Part shown: piece by piece, positions 6,260 through 13,565 of the stretch
How the letters are laid out: each line of letters opens with the position of its first letter
Numbering within the stretch: position 1 is the first letter of the stretch
Assembly (NCBI GenBank): GCA_017455085.1
Contig: JAFTBT010000033.1
Location: 1 to 18,202 of the forward strand
DNA from: Synergistaceae bacterium
GTDB lineage: Bacteria > Synergistota > Synergistia > Synergistales > Aminobacteriaceae
DNA: 18,202 bases
Direction: 5' to 3'
The notes under the pieces: model-generated
Told to the model about the DNA's origin: nothing
The model's database searches: none
Seen by the model: the letters and a program-made list of their open reading frames with translations, nothing else
Program-made: the position numbers and the translations under genes

Positions 6260-6826
6260 TTGATACCTACTAGAGAACAGGCTCTTGACCTGTTACGCAA
6301 ATATAATAACGAAGAGTCCCATATTCACCACGCATTAGCCGTAGAAGCTACTATGCGCCACTTCGCCGGACTCTACCACGAAGACCCCGATCTATGGGGA
6401 GTAGTCGGAATCCTCCACGACATAGACTGGGAAAAAACTACTCCCACTCCCGACCAGCATTGCCACCTCGCTCCCGACATGCTCAGAGAAGCCGGAGTCG
6501 ATGAGGACATAATACGCGCTGTACAGTCCCACGGATTCGGGATATGCACGGACGTAGAGCCATCCACAAATCTTGAGCGCACACTCTTCACGATCGATGA
6601 GCTTACCGGACTGATCATCACTGCCGGACTCGTCAGACCCTCGAAATCCCTCGCAGACCTTGAGCTGAAATCCGTCAAGAAAAAATGGAAGGACAAGGCT
6701 TTTGCTCGCGGAGTCAATAGGGACATCATCAAGCAGGGTGCGGAAAAAATGAATATGTCCCTCGATGACGTGATTAGTGAGACAATATTAGCATTAAGGC
6801 CTGTGGAGAAATCTATAGGCATGTAG
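6260..6826 (+). CDS. HD-domain phosphohydrolase-like protein, 188 aa
   Basis: Member of the HD superfamily of metal-dependent phosphohydrolases. Visible ligands: H23/H24 in SHIHHALAVE, the HD pair H53-D54 in GILHDIDWEKT, H91 in VQSHG and D113 in TIDEL. The order H...HD...H...D and the length match small stand-alone HD hydrolases seen widely in anaerobes. The substrate is unknown; no nucleotide-specific motif can be read. The start is a TTG at 6260 with AAGGAG at 6245-6250, 9 nt upstream; no better ATG exists at the N terminus. The response regulator gene follows after 27 nt, so the three genes to 8894 probably form one operon. Whether the hydrolase works with the two-component pair is open. 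Confidence 0.85.
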   Translation: MIPTREQALDLLRKYNNEESHIHHALAVEATMRHFAGLYHEDPDLWGVVGILHDIDWEKTTPTPDQHCHLAPDMLREAGVDEDIIRAVQSHGFGICTDVEPSTNLERTLFTIDELTGLIITAGLVRPSKSLADLELKSVKKKWKDKAFARGVNRDIIKQGAEKMNMSLDDVISETILALRPVEKSIGM

Positions 6827-6853
6827 AATTTTTCAGGAGATGATTTTTTCGCT

Positions 6854-7495
6854 ATGAGTGTAAGAATTTTGCTCGCTGATGACCACCCGCTGACACGTTC
6901 AGGAATCGGCGAATTTGTCAGGAGAGAACCCAGCTTTGAGTTAGTCGCTGAGGCTGAGGACGGCACAAAGGCTTGGGAGCTTCTGCAGGAGCTTCGGCCT
7001 GACGTTGCACTGCTCGATATTCGTATGCCAGGACTCGACGGCGTAACTGTCGCCCAGAAGGTCAAGAATGAGGGACTCAACACCGCTATAGTTATGCTAA
7101 CTTCGTATGACGCTCAGCAGTATGTTATTGCCTCTCTCAGGGCAGGAGCTCGCGGATTCGTCCTAAAGACCGTCAGCCCCAAAGAACTCACCACAGCTAT
7201 AAACACTGTCGCGAAGGGCGGGCTGTATCTCGATCCTGAAGTTGCCTCCGTCATGGGAGAACAGGACTTCATTCCGGAGCAGCTCTCTGTCAGGGAACGT
7301 GAAGTGTTGTTGCTCGCAGCTAAAGGCCTGTCCAGCAAGGAAGTCGCAAAGCAGTTATACATCAGTGAGCGCACAGTGCAGACGCATTTAGCATCGATCT
7401 ACGACAAGCTCGGAAGCCGCAACAAGACAGAAGCATTGCTATTAGCCCTCAAGTACGGAGTAGTTACCCTCGAAGAATTGCTAGAGGACGACTAA
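6854..7495 (+). CDS. NarL/FixJ-family response regulator
   Basis: 213 residues, usual length for the family. The receiver domain (1-120) has the acidic pair D9-D10, phospho-acceptor D55 in LLDIRMPG, T83 and K105 in FVLKT. The LuxR-type helix-turn-helix (about 143-205) has LSVREREVLLLAAKGLSSKE and the recognition helix ISERTVQTHLASIYDKLG. It would be phosphorylated by the kinase encoded 10 nt downstream and act as a transcription factor; targets are unknown. The Shine-Dalgarno CAGGAGA is 13 nt from the ATG, longer than usual, so expression may partly depend on coupling to the upstream HD gene. Confidence 0.93.
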   Translation: MSVRILLADDHPLTRSGIGEFVRREPSFELVAEAEDGTKAWELLQELRPDVALLDIRMPGLDGVTVAQKVKNEGLNTAIVMLTSYDAQQYVIASLRAGARGFVLKTVSPKELTTAINTVAKGGLYLDPEVASVMGEQDFIPEQLSVREREVLLLAAKGLSSKEVAKQLYISERTVQTHLASIYDKLGSRNKTEALLLALKYGVVTLEELLEDD

Positions 7496-7505
7496 CGGGG
7501 CGTAT

Positions 7506-8894
7506 ATGTTCGAGTTTTTCACAAGGCCAAGATCTCACTTCCTGGCCTTTTTGTTGTGTGCATTGATACTCCCGTCCGCAGCAGTAGTCATCGTAGCAGT
7601 TGCAGGCATGGTGAATCAGGAGAGCGCAATGGAAGCAGCAGTCAGTTCGTACGTTCAGGACTTGGCCGAGAGCATGAGCTATCACCTAAGCAGCGACTCG
7701 GACTCGTGGACGTTCCAGATGTTGAGCGATTTCACACGCTACCCGTTTTTCTCGTGGGGGCCGTCGATTCCCGGATGGGTTGCCCTGACTGACCACAGCG
7801 GCAAAGTGATTCTGGCTTCTCCCGGAGCTATGAACATCGCCGCAATCTGGAGGCCCGATCTCCCAGTCGGAAAAGCCATCAAGATCGACGACAAGAACGG
7901 TGCGCACTATACGCTCGCCGTGTATCCGGTCAAGCGTCCCAGCGGAGGCTACGTGATTGCTGCGGTGTCGTGGACGAACCTGCTCGGCGGACTCGTGAAG
8001 GTTGTGCGACTCTGGCCGGTGCTGATCATGGTGATTACTCTGGCAAGTTTCGTAGCAATCAGGCTCTTATGGAGCAGGCTGGTGATTCCGCTGAAGTCGT
8101 TAGTGGCTGAGATCGACAACATGACGCTCGGAAAAGATGTCCCCGATGAGCTGGAGGAAGGCGCAATCATGGAGATAGAGAGAGTCCATAATGCACTCAT
8201 GCGTTACGCTCAGGCAGCCATAGACCGGGACAACCTGCGCAATAACTACGTGAAGGATGTCGTCCGCGCTCAGGAACAGGAACGTCTGGACATGGCGAGA
8301 GAGATTCATGACGGGCCGCTTCAGGACATTACGGCACTGCTCCAGCAAATACACATGGCTATGGATGACGAGGACACAAAAGGCTCACGAATCAAGCGCG
8401 TGGAGATTATAGCGAAGAGTGTTGTGCGTGAATTGAGGTCGCTGTGTGATGAGCTTGCGCCGCCGTGGATGGACTTGGGATTTGCTGAGGCGGTTACTGA
8501 GTTAGCGGAGAGACTCTCTCAGGTTTACGATATAGAGGTTGTTGCGGACTTTGACGACGGAATCAGGGAGCTTGATTTGGACAACGAGCGGATATTATCT
8601 CTGTTACGAATCATTCAGGAGGCTGTCTCTAACGCTGTGAGGCATGGAGGAGCTGACGAGGTGGATATATACCTGCGGAAGAAGGACGCTGATATTGTGG
8701 TGATGAACATATCCGACAACGGGAAGGGCTTTGACGCTGGACACATTAACCCTGAGACGCTGCGGGTGGAAGGACACAGAGGGCTGGCGAGCATGACCGA
8801 GAGAATGAGCCTGATGGGCGGGACGCTGAATATAGTATCTTCACCGGAGAAAGGTACGGAGATACGGGCCTCGTTCAAGACCAGCTACAAGTAA
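7506..8894 (+). CDS. NarX-type sensor histidine kinase (HisKA_3), 462 aa
   Basis: Membrane kinase partner of the upstream regulator. Transmembrane segments at about 13-35 and 168-188 enclose an extracytoplasmic sensor domain of about 130 residues (36-167; contains GWVALTDHSGKVILAS, resembling a small PAS-like or Cache-like fold). A HAMP-like linker follows (189-240), then the HisKA_3 dimerisation helix with phospho-acceptor H268 in AREIHDGPLQD. The ATPase domain has the N box at N376 (QEAVSNAVRHG), G1 at D404-NGKGF and G2 at about 424-429 (GHRGLAS). All catalytic residues look intact. The ligand cannot be inferred. Order regulator-then-kinase with 10 nt spacing; a terminator follows directly, ending the operon. 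Confidence 0.92.
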   Translation: MFEFFTRPRSHFLAFLLCALILPSAAVVIVAVAGMVNQESAMEAAVSSYVQDLAESMSYHLSSDSDSWTFQMLSDFTRYPFFSWGPSIPGWVALTDHSGKVILASPGAMNIAAIWRPDLPVGKAIKIDDKNGAHYTLAVYPVKRPSGGYVIAAVSWTNLLGGLVKVVRLWPVLIMVITLASFVAIRLLWSRLVIPLKSLVAEIDNMTLGKDVPDELEEGAIMEIERVHNALMRYAQAAIDRDNLRNNYVKDVVRAQEQERLDMAREIHDGPLQDITALLQQIHMAMDDEDTKGSRIKRVEIIAKSVVRELRSLCDELAPPWMDLGFAEAVTELAERLSQVYDIEVVADFDDGIRELDLDNERILSLLRIIQEAVSNAVRHGGADEVDIYLRKKDADIVVMNISDNGKGFDAGHINPETLRVEGHRGLASMTERMSLMGGTLNIVSSPEKGTEIRASFKTSYK

Positions 8895-8921
8895 CTCACG
8901 CAAACATATCCGGAAAGAATG

Positions 8922-8960
8922 AATCTCCCCTCAGATAAAACCATGAAGGGAGATTTTTTG
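8922..8960 (+). terminator. Terminator after the histidine kinase gene
   Basis: AATCTCCC (8922-8929) pairs with GGGAGATT (8948-8955), with a T run to 8959. It lies between convergent genes; the minus-strand side has a weaker T run (CATTCTTTCC), so it may also work for the symporter gene. Confidence 0.75.
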
Positions 8961-8967
8961 TGTGAAG

Positions 8968-10194
8968 CTATTTCGAGTCTCTGAATGTCCCCTCAGTGCG
9001 CGACACTATCACCGCCGAAGCCGCATCGCCCACTATGTTCGGAATCACTCGCCCCATGTTCAGGATACGGTCTATACCTGCGAGAAGCCCTATCGCCTCC
9101 ATAGGCAGATTCACAGAAGATAGCACTATCGTCAACATCACCAAACCAGACCCGGGAATCCCTGCTGTCCCGATTGACGCAAGAGTCGCCGTCAGCATAA
9201 TCATCACCTGCTGCGTAAAGCTCAGCTCTATCCCGAAAATCTGCGCCGTAAACACTACTGCTACTGCCTCGTAGATCGCTGTGCCGTTCATGTTCATCAC
9301 CGCTCCGAACGGTATCACGAAGTTCGCAGTCTCATCATCAACGCCGAGATCCTTCGTGCATTTCAGGTTCAGGGGTATCGTCGCAACACTTGAGCATGTC
9401 GCAAACACAAACGCCATAGCTTCCTTCATGGTCCTCAAGAATCTGAACGGGTTCACTCTCCCGATAATGCCCACCATGATTCCAGCCTGCACCACTATCA
9501 CGTAAATTGCTCCCGCGATATACATTGCTGCTATTGCCTTGATGTAGGGTATCAGAATCTCCGGCCCATTGCTCCCGACTACATTAGCCATCAGTCCGAA
9601 AACTCCGTAAGGCGTGAACTCAAGCACTATGTTGGTGATTTCCTTCATGGCTTCCTGTCCAGACCTGAAAATGTCCAGTAACGGCTTCACAGGTTCTCCG
9701 ATCTTCATCAAAGCAAACCCCAGTATCAGCGCGAAGAATATTATCTGCAACAAATTCTGCTTGGCCAGTGCCTCGAACGGGTTGTTAGGAATAATGTTGA
9801 TGAGGGTATCCAGCATAGACACTTCTTTTGCGGCTGTGGCTGTAGTTGAGGCCGTCTGCTGAATGGTTACGCCAGTTCCTACACCGATTATGTTCGACGT
9901 AACGAGGCCAAGTACTATTGCTATTGCTGTACTCAGCAGGAAACACACCACAGTCTTCACGCCCATGCGTCCGAGCTTTTTGCCGTCTCCTACGTCAGCA
10001 GCAGCACACACCAGCAGGCACAGCACCAACGGAGCAACTACCATCGTGAGCAGTCGGGTTAATATCGTTCCGAGCGGGTTAAGAGCTTTTGCGCCGGGCC
10101 CCCAAATCAGACCTACAGCTATTCCCAGCACAAAACCTATCATGATTCTCGTGAACAGACTCCAATTTCTCCACGGCTTGAAAATATATCCCAT
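8968..10194 (-). CDS. DAACS-family dicarboxylate/amino acid:cation symporter
   Basis: Na+- or H+-coupled importer of the glutamate/aspartate/dicarboxylate family; 408 residues, about eight transmembrane helices plus two re-entrant hairpins. Signatures: the serine motif TCSSV of HP1 (266-270), NMNGTAIYEA of TM7 (301-310), GIPGSGLVML of HP2 (346-354) and GIDRILNMGRVIPNIVGD of TM8 (373-390). Mapped onto archaeal GltPh, R382 equals the side-chain-carboxylate Arg (R397), N386 equals N401 and D390 equals D405. The Asp that holds the substrate amino group (D394) is Asn379, T398 is Val383, and D312 of NMDGT is Asn303. This suggests an anion without an amino group (inference). Third gene of the lyase operon, 25 nt after the large subunit; RBS AAGGAGG. 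Confidence 0.92.
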   Translation of the reverse strand: MGYIFKPWRNWSLFTRIMIGFVLGIAVGLIWGPGAKALNPLGTILTRLLTMVVAPLVLCLLVCAAADVGDGKKLGRMGVKTVVCFLLSTAIAIVLGLVTSNIIGVGTGVTIQQTASTTATAAKEVSMLDTLINIIPNNPFEALAKQNLLQIIFFALILGFALMKIGEPVKPLLDIFRSGQEAMKEITNIVLEFTPYGVFGLMANVVGSNGPEILIPYIKAIAAMYIAGAIYVIVVQAGIMVGIIGRVNPFRFLRTMKEAMAFVFATCSSVATIPLNLKCTKDLGVDDETANFVIPFGAVMNMNGTAIYEAVAVVFTAQIFGIELSFTQQVMIMLTATLASIGTAGIPGSGLVMLTIVLSSVNLPMEAIGLLAGIDRILNMGRVIPNIVGDAASAVIVSRTEGTFRDSK

Positions 10195-10219
10195 AGTTAT
10201 TTTTCCTCCTTTGTGTGAA

Positions 10220-11380
10220 CTATACGAACCTGCACACGTGATCCACTGCTATATCGCTGAACCCGTATGCTTCGGCCTTAGTGAGTCTTCCGTTGCAGAC
10301 ATCCTCAATCACTGTGAGTAACTCTTTTCCCATTTCCCTGTATGTTTTTTCGCCGGAGACTATCGCGCTCAAATCCACGTCCATGTTGTCGTCCATCATC
10401 TGGAAAGTTCGTGCATTGGCCGTAACCTTCAGCACAGGCACTATTGCGTTTCCTGTGGGAGTTCCGCGTCCAGTCGTGAAGATTATCGCGTTGCAGCCCC
10501 CTGCGGCCATTGACGTGATAGACGAAATGTCGAACCCTGCGGTGTCCATCACAACAGCTCCCTTTTTGGTGGGTCTAGCTGCCTGTTCGAGCACCTCAAC
10601 GATTGGGCGTGTGCCTCCTTTGCGGATACAGCCTAGACTCTTTTCGTCCAGTGTCGAGAGTCCGCCTGCTTTGTTGCCGGGTGTGGGCTGTCCTGCACGG
10701 CAATCCTGACCCGCTGCCTTGAGGTGTTCCTCGTAGTCCTTGCACACCTGTATGATCTGGTTGTGAATTTCCGGAGTCGCTGCCCGCTTCGCAAGCACAT
10801 GCTCTCCGCCGATCCACTCTATCGACTCGCTCATCATGGTGGACGCTCCCAAATCCACGAGTAAGTCGCTCAACTCACCTACAGCGGGGTTGCTGGCAAT
10901 GCCTGAAGTTGCGTCACTGCCTCCGCACTCAATGCCGAGTAACAGCTCCGAGATGTCGCAAAGCTCCTTCTGTTGACGACCTGCATCTGCGGCCATCTCT
11001 CGGGCAGCACGTACAGCCTTCTCGATGGTCTTGAGAGTCCCGCCTTCCTCCTGAATCCCAAACGACACTACGGGCTTCTTCGTCATGGCCTGAATCTTTT
11101 CGCGCAGTGGCTTGTGGCCGACTGTCTCGCAACCCAAACCGATAATCACGACTCCGTACACGTTGGGGTTGCATGCAAAGCCTGTTAGTACTTTCTGGCT
11201 CATGTCGGTGTTCGCCTGAACGTCGGAGCATCCCGTGTTGAAGACGATATTCACTGCGCCGCGTACCTGACTCGCTACGATTCTTGCTGTCTCCGAGCCG
11301 CACACACACGTCGGGAGAATCAGCACGTGATTCCGGATTCCTGCTCTGCCTTCGCTTCTCTTGTATCCCCAGAACTGCAT
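10220..11380 (-). CDS. UxaA-family dehydratase/lyase, large subunit (SuyB-like or altronate dehydratase-like)
   Basis: 386 residues matching the catalytic C-terminal part of altronate/galactarate dehydratases and of the beta subunit of (2R)-sulfolactate sulfo-lyase. Motifs: GYKRSEGRAGIRNHVLILPT at the N terminus, NTGCSDVQ, IIGLGCET, GIQEEGGT, ECGGSDATSGIASNPAVG, SESIEWIGGEH and the C-terminal SGEKTYREMGKELL. The family removes water (or sulfite) from a hydroxy- or sulfo-acid using a metal site. Together with the small SAF subunit the total (490 residues) equals a full-length UxaA, so this is a split, two-gene version, the form typical of SuyAB. No uronate pathway genes (uxaB, uxaC, kdgK) are near, which weakens an altronate role. 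Its ATG overlaps the small-subunit stop as TAATG. Confidence 0.85.
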   Translation of the reverse strand: MQFWGYKRSEGRAGIRNHVLILPTCVCGSETARIVASQVRGAVNIVFNTGCSDVQANTDMSQKVLTGFACNPNVYGVVIIGLGCETVGHKPLREKIQAMTKKPVVSFGIQEEGGTLKTIEKAVRAAREMAADAGRQQKELCDISELLLGIECGGSDATSGIASNPAVGELSDLLVDLGASTMMSESIEWIGGEHVLAKRAATPEIHNQIIQVCKDYEEHLKAAGQDCRAGQPTPGNKAGGLSTLDEKSLGCIRKGGTRPIVEVLEQAARPTKKGAVVMDTAGFDISSITSMAAGGCNAIIFTTGRGTPTGNAIVPVLKVTANARTFQMMDDNMDVDLSAIVSGEKTYREMGKELLTVIEDVCNGRLTKAEAYGFSDIAVDHVCRFV

Positions 11381-11694
11381 TAGTCATTACCTCCTGTGCT
11401 GACAAATTCGCTGTCGTAATCTCTTGGGACGCTGTAAATATTCTTGTCCCAAATCCAATGGCCGCGCGATACTGCGGTGTTAGTTCTGCCGATCATCTCG
11501 CCGTACTTGATGACTTCATCGCCTTCTGCAAAATCCTTCAGGGCTATTTTGTGGCAGTAAGGGATGTCCTCTTCTGCTTTGAGGCTGAGAATTTCGCTGC
11601 CTTTGCGGTAAAAGACTTCCGTACCTGCTGGAACTTCCGTAACGCAAGTAACTACATTGTCAACGTCATCGATTAAGAGAGCATTAATCTTCAT
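11380..11694 (-). CDS. UxaA-family lyase small subunit (SAF domain, SuyA-like)
   Basis: 104 residues. Start chosen at ATG 11694, which is preceded by GAGGGGG; a longer frame to 11781 would run through the promoter and the LysR box and is rejected. SAF-type small domain: AGTEVFYRKGSEILSLKAEED, then DIPYCHKIALKDFAEGDEV and IKYGEMIG, the usual central signature with H47. The C terminus (GHWIWDKNIYSVPRD) departs from the usual HVHxHNxxxxRW ending of altronate dehydratase/SuyA small domains, so the active-site lid may be altered. First gene of the operon small subunit, large subunit, symporter. Partner of the large subunit through a 1-nt stop/start overlap. Confidence 0.82.
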   Translation of the reverse strand: MKINALLIDDVDNVVTCVTEVPAGTEVFYRKGSEILSLKAEEDIPYCHKIALKDFAEGDEVIKYGEMIGRTNTAVSRGHWIWDKNIYSVPRDYDSEFVSTGGND

Positions 11695-11763
11695 GAATTG
11701 ACCCCCTCGTAAAGAATTATGGTGTTTGTTTTGTGGATGAGAGTATGTTAGTATATGCGGGCC

Positions 11764-11809
11764 ATAAATTCCAATTATCATAATTTATCCTACAATCAGC
11801 GAAATTTAT
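11764..11809. promoter_or_regulatory. LysR-type operator (T-N11-A dyad) with a third half-site
   Basis: A perfect inverted repeat ATAAATT (11764-11770), N11, AATTTAT (11782-11788): the inner T and A are separated by exactly 11 nt, the hallmark of LysR-family sites. A further AATTTAT copy at 11803-11809 lies 21 nt (two helical turns) on. The dyad is 8 nt upstream of a minus-strand -10-like TATACT (11750-11755) and covers its -35 position, as expected for an activated promoter of the lyase operon. Confidence 0.7.
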
Positions 11810-11912
11810 GCATGCAAGCAGAGTTACGTGTGGACTATTTCAGCCTACACATAACCGTGTATCATGTGGCATACGGAATTTCACGAGCAATACACATAAT
11901 CGGGAGGGTATC

Positions 11913-12872
11913 ATGCAAGCAGAATTAGAGTATATATACGCAGTCTACAAGGCAGGAAGTTTCTCAAAGGCCGCTGAGAATCTCTACATCACTCAGCCCG
12001 CGCTAAGCATGTCCGTCAAGAAAATAGAGTCCTCGTTGGGAATGCCCCTCTTTGACCGCTCAGCAAGACCCCTCCAGCTCACACAAGCAGGCAAAATCTA
12101 CATAGCTGCTATCGAGAAAATGATTGCCCTTGAGGAGGACATGACCGCCCAAATCCACGACATCCACGACCTCAAAACCGGAAGCCTGTGTATAGGCGGC
12201 TCACACTTCATCAACGCGTATATACTCCCTGACGCAATCGCTCACTTCAGCGCAAAATTTCCCGGAGTCAGATTCGAACTCGTAGAAGCCAGCTCCGCAC
12301 TGTTGGCTGACATGCTCACTGAACGACTCATAGACATTACTTTTTCGTGCAGGGATGACCTCATCGCGAATTTCGAGCATATTCCTGCGTTCACGGATCA
12401 TGTTTTGCTTGCGGTGTCTGGTGAGATTCTGGACCTGCCTTGCGCGTTGTCGGCGGGTGAAGTGCTTGGCGGCAGGCACTTAGAGTCGGGGTGTCCAGCG
12501 ATTCCGAATGAGGCACTTGACGGGCTGGAGTATATTTTGCTGTCTGAGGGCAACAACCTTCACGACCGGGCAATGACTATTTTTCAGGAGGCAGGTATCC
12601 GGCCAAGAGTCAGGCTTGAGATCTCGCAGCTGGCGACGTCATATCACCTAGTACGGGCAAAAGTGGGAGCGGCATTCATCAGCGACAGGATGATTTTCCC
12701 GCATGAGGAGGCATTGAGATTCTACAGGGTGGATTCTGCTGTGACGGAGCGGCAATTTTACGCAATACTACCCAGACGAGACTATACCGCAAAATCCGTC
12801 CGGGCATTCATTGAGATTCTTAGTGCTGTGCTTTCTCCGCTAAACGCTTCCCGAGTTCATACGCATTCTTGA
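11913..12872 (+). CDS. LysR-family transcriptional regulator, 319 aa
   Basis: Start at ATG 11913 with GGGAGGG at 11902-11908; the in-frame ATG at 11808 would add 35 residues of non-family sequence. N-terminal winged HTH (1-60): ELEYIYAVYKAGSFSKAAENL, ITQPALSMSVKKIESSLGMPLFDR, then LTQAGKIYI. Effector domain (about 88-300) starts GSLCIGGSHFINAYILPDAI and ends with AILPRRDYTAKSVRAFIEIL. Divergent from the lyase/symporter operon, with a dyad operator between, so it almost certainly controls that operon, probably with the imported substrate or its product as co-inducer (inference). Its last 53 nt overlap the convergent flavoprotein gene, with no terminator seen between them. Confidence 0.93.
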   Translation: MQAELEYIYAVYKAGSFSKAAENLYITQPALSMSVKKIESSLGMPLFDRSARPLQLTQAGKIYIAAIEKMIALEEDMTAQIHDIHDLKTGSLCIGGSHFINAYILPDAIAHFSAKFPGVRFELVEASSALLADMLTERLIDITFSCRDDLIANFEHIPAFTDHVLLAVSGEILDLPCALSAGEVLGGRHLESGCPAIPNEALDGLEYILLSEGNNLHDRAMTIFQEAGIRPRVRLEISQLATSYHLVRAKVGAAFISDRMIFPHEEALRFYRVDSAVTERQFYAILPRRDYTAKSVRAFIEILSAVLSPLNASRVHTHS

Positions 12873-13485
12873 GGTCAACCGGAAAATGTTCATCCCTGTA
12901 CTTGGCCTTGTCTGCCTCGCTGAACATCCCAGAATCGTAGCGTGAGTAGTCCGCAAACTGGCACGTGTTGTACGCGCAAAGTGTCTCACAGTCTCCGAGA
13001 ATCATACCCATAGCCTGAGCGTTCGGCGCAAGCAGTTCCGGATAGTGCATCTTCGGCGCAAAGTCCTCCGGGCAGTTCATGGTGTAGATTATGCCGGAGT
13101 GTATCACCTTGTCGATGGCACGCGGACGTGTTCCGTCGGGGTTGACGTTGTAGCTCATGATGGGGAATAGCAATCTCTCGATGAATGACCTGAACATTCC
13201 GGTCGGGTAGCTGAAATACACCGGACTCCCAGCAACAAGCACATCACTCGCTAGTGCCTTCTCCAGAATCGGAGTCAGTGCATCCTTGAACGCACACAGC
13301 CCGTGAGTCTTCGCGTTCTTGAGCTTGCACGCAAAACACGACACGCAGCCTTTGAAGGGCTGATCATACAGGTGAACCAGTTCGCACTCAGCACCGGCAT
13401 CCTTTGCACCCTGCATAGCACTTTCGAGCATTTTGTGGGTGTTCCAGTTTTTGCGGGGACTTCCGTTGACAAATAGAGCTTTCAT
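12820..13485 (-). CDS. Flavodoxin-fold NAD(P)H oxidoreductase, iron-sulfur flavoprotein type
   Basis: 221 residues. FMN phosphate-binding loop NGSPRKNWNTHK (7-18) after the first beta strand; SPVYFSYPTGMFRSFIERL (87-105) is the family's second FMN-contact segment. Between them lies C47-x2-C50-x2-C53-x10-C64, close to the compact cysteine motif of archaeal and clostridial iron-sulfur flavoproteins (ISF), which hold a 4Fe-4S cluster next to FMN, although the last spacing is a little longer than usual. The C-terminal part has several more cysteines (NCPEDF, DCETLCAYNTC). A cytoplasmic electron-transfer or reductase role is likely; physiological partner unknown. Divergent from the MFS gene; its tail overlaps lysR convergently. 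Good RBS (GGGAGG) before the ATG. Confidence 0.87.
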   Translation of the reverse strand: MKALFVNGSPRKNWNTHKMLESAMQGAKDAGAECELVHLYDQPFKGCVSCFACKLKNAKTHGLCAFKDALTPILEKALASDVLVAGSPVYFSYPTGMFRSFIERLLFPIMSYNVNPDGTRPRAIDKVIHSGIIYTMNCPEDFAPKMHYPELLAPNAQAMGMILGDCETLCAYNTCQFADYSRYDSGMFSEADKAKYRDEHFPVDLKNAYELGKRLAEKAQH

Positions 13486-13507
13486 AGTTTTTTACCTCCC
13501 TTGAGTA

Positions 13508-13524
13508 TTGCCGAGTATTATACA
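13508..13524 (-). promoter_or_regulatory. Putative promoter of the flavoprotein gene
   Basis: The minus strand reads TGTATAATACTCGGCAA, ending about 22 nt upstream of the start codon. It is almost identical (16 of 17) to the sequence at 15766-15782 before the hydrogenase gene. No -35 consensus is visible at either site. Confidence 0.5.
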
Positions 13525-13565
13525 ATGTCTATGACAATTACACTTTCTTGAAGGGAGCTAATGAT

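Noticed and set aside
5894..6300. Three minus-strand open frames coding for repeated YHFTHLHP / KHVSFHTPTP peptides
   Set aside because: They are translations of the tandem repeat in all three frames; unit length (40-41 bp) is not a multiple of three, and there is no ribosome binding site.
10929..11405. 158-aa minus-strand open frame within the large lyase subunit gene
   Set aside because: Out-of-frame shadow; the overlapping frame encodes a clear UxaA-family protein over its full length.
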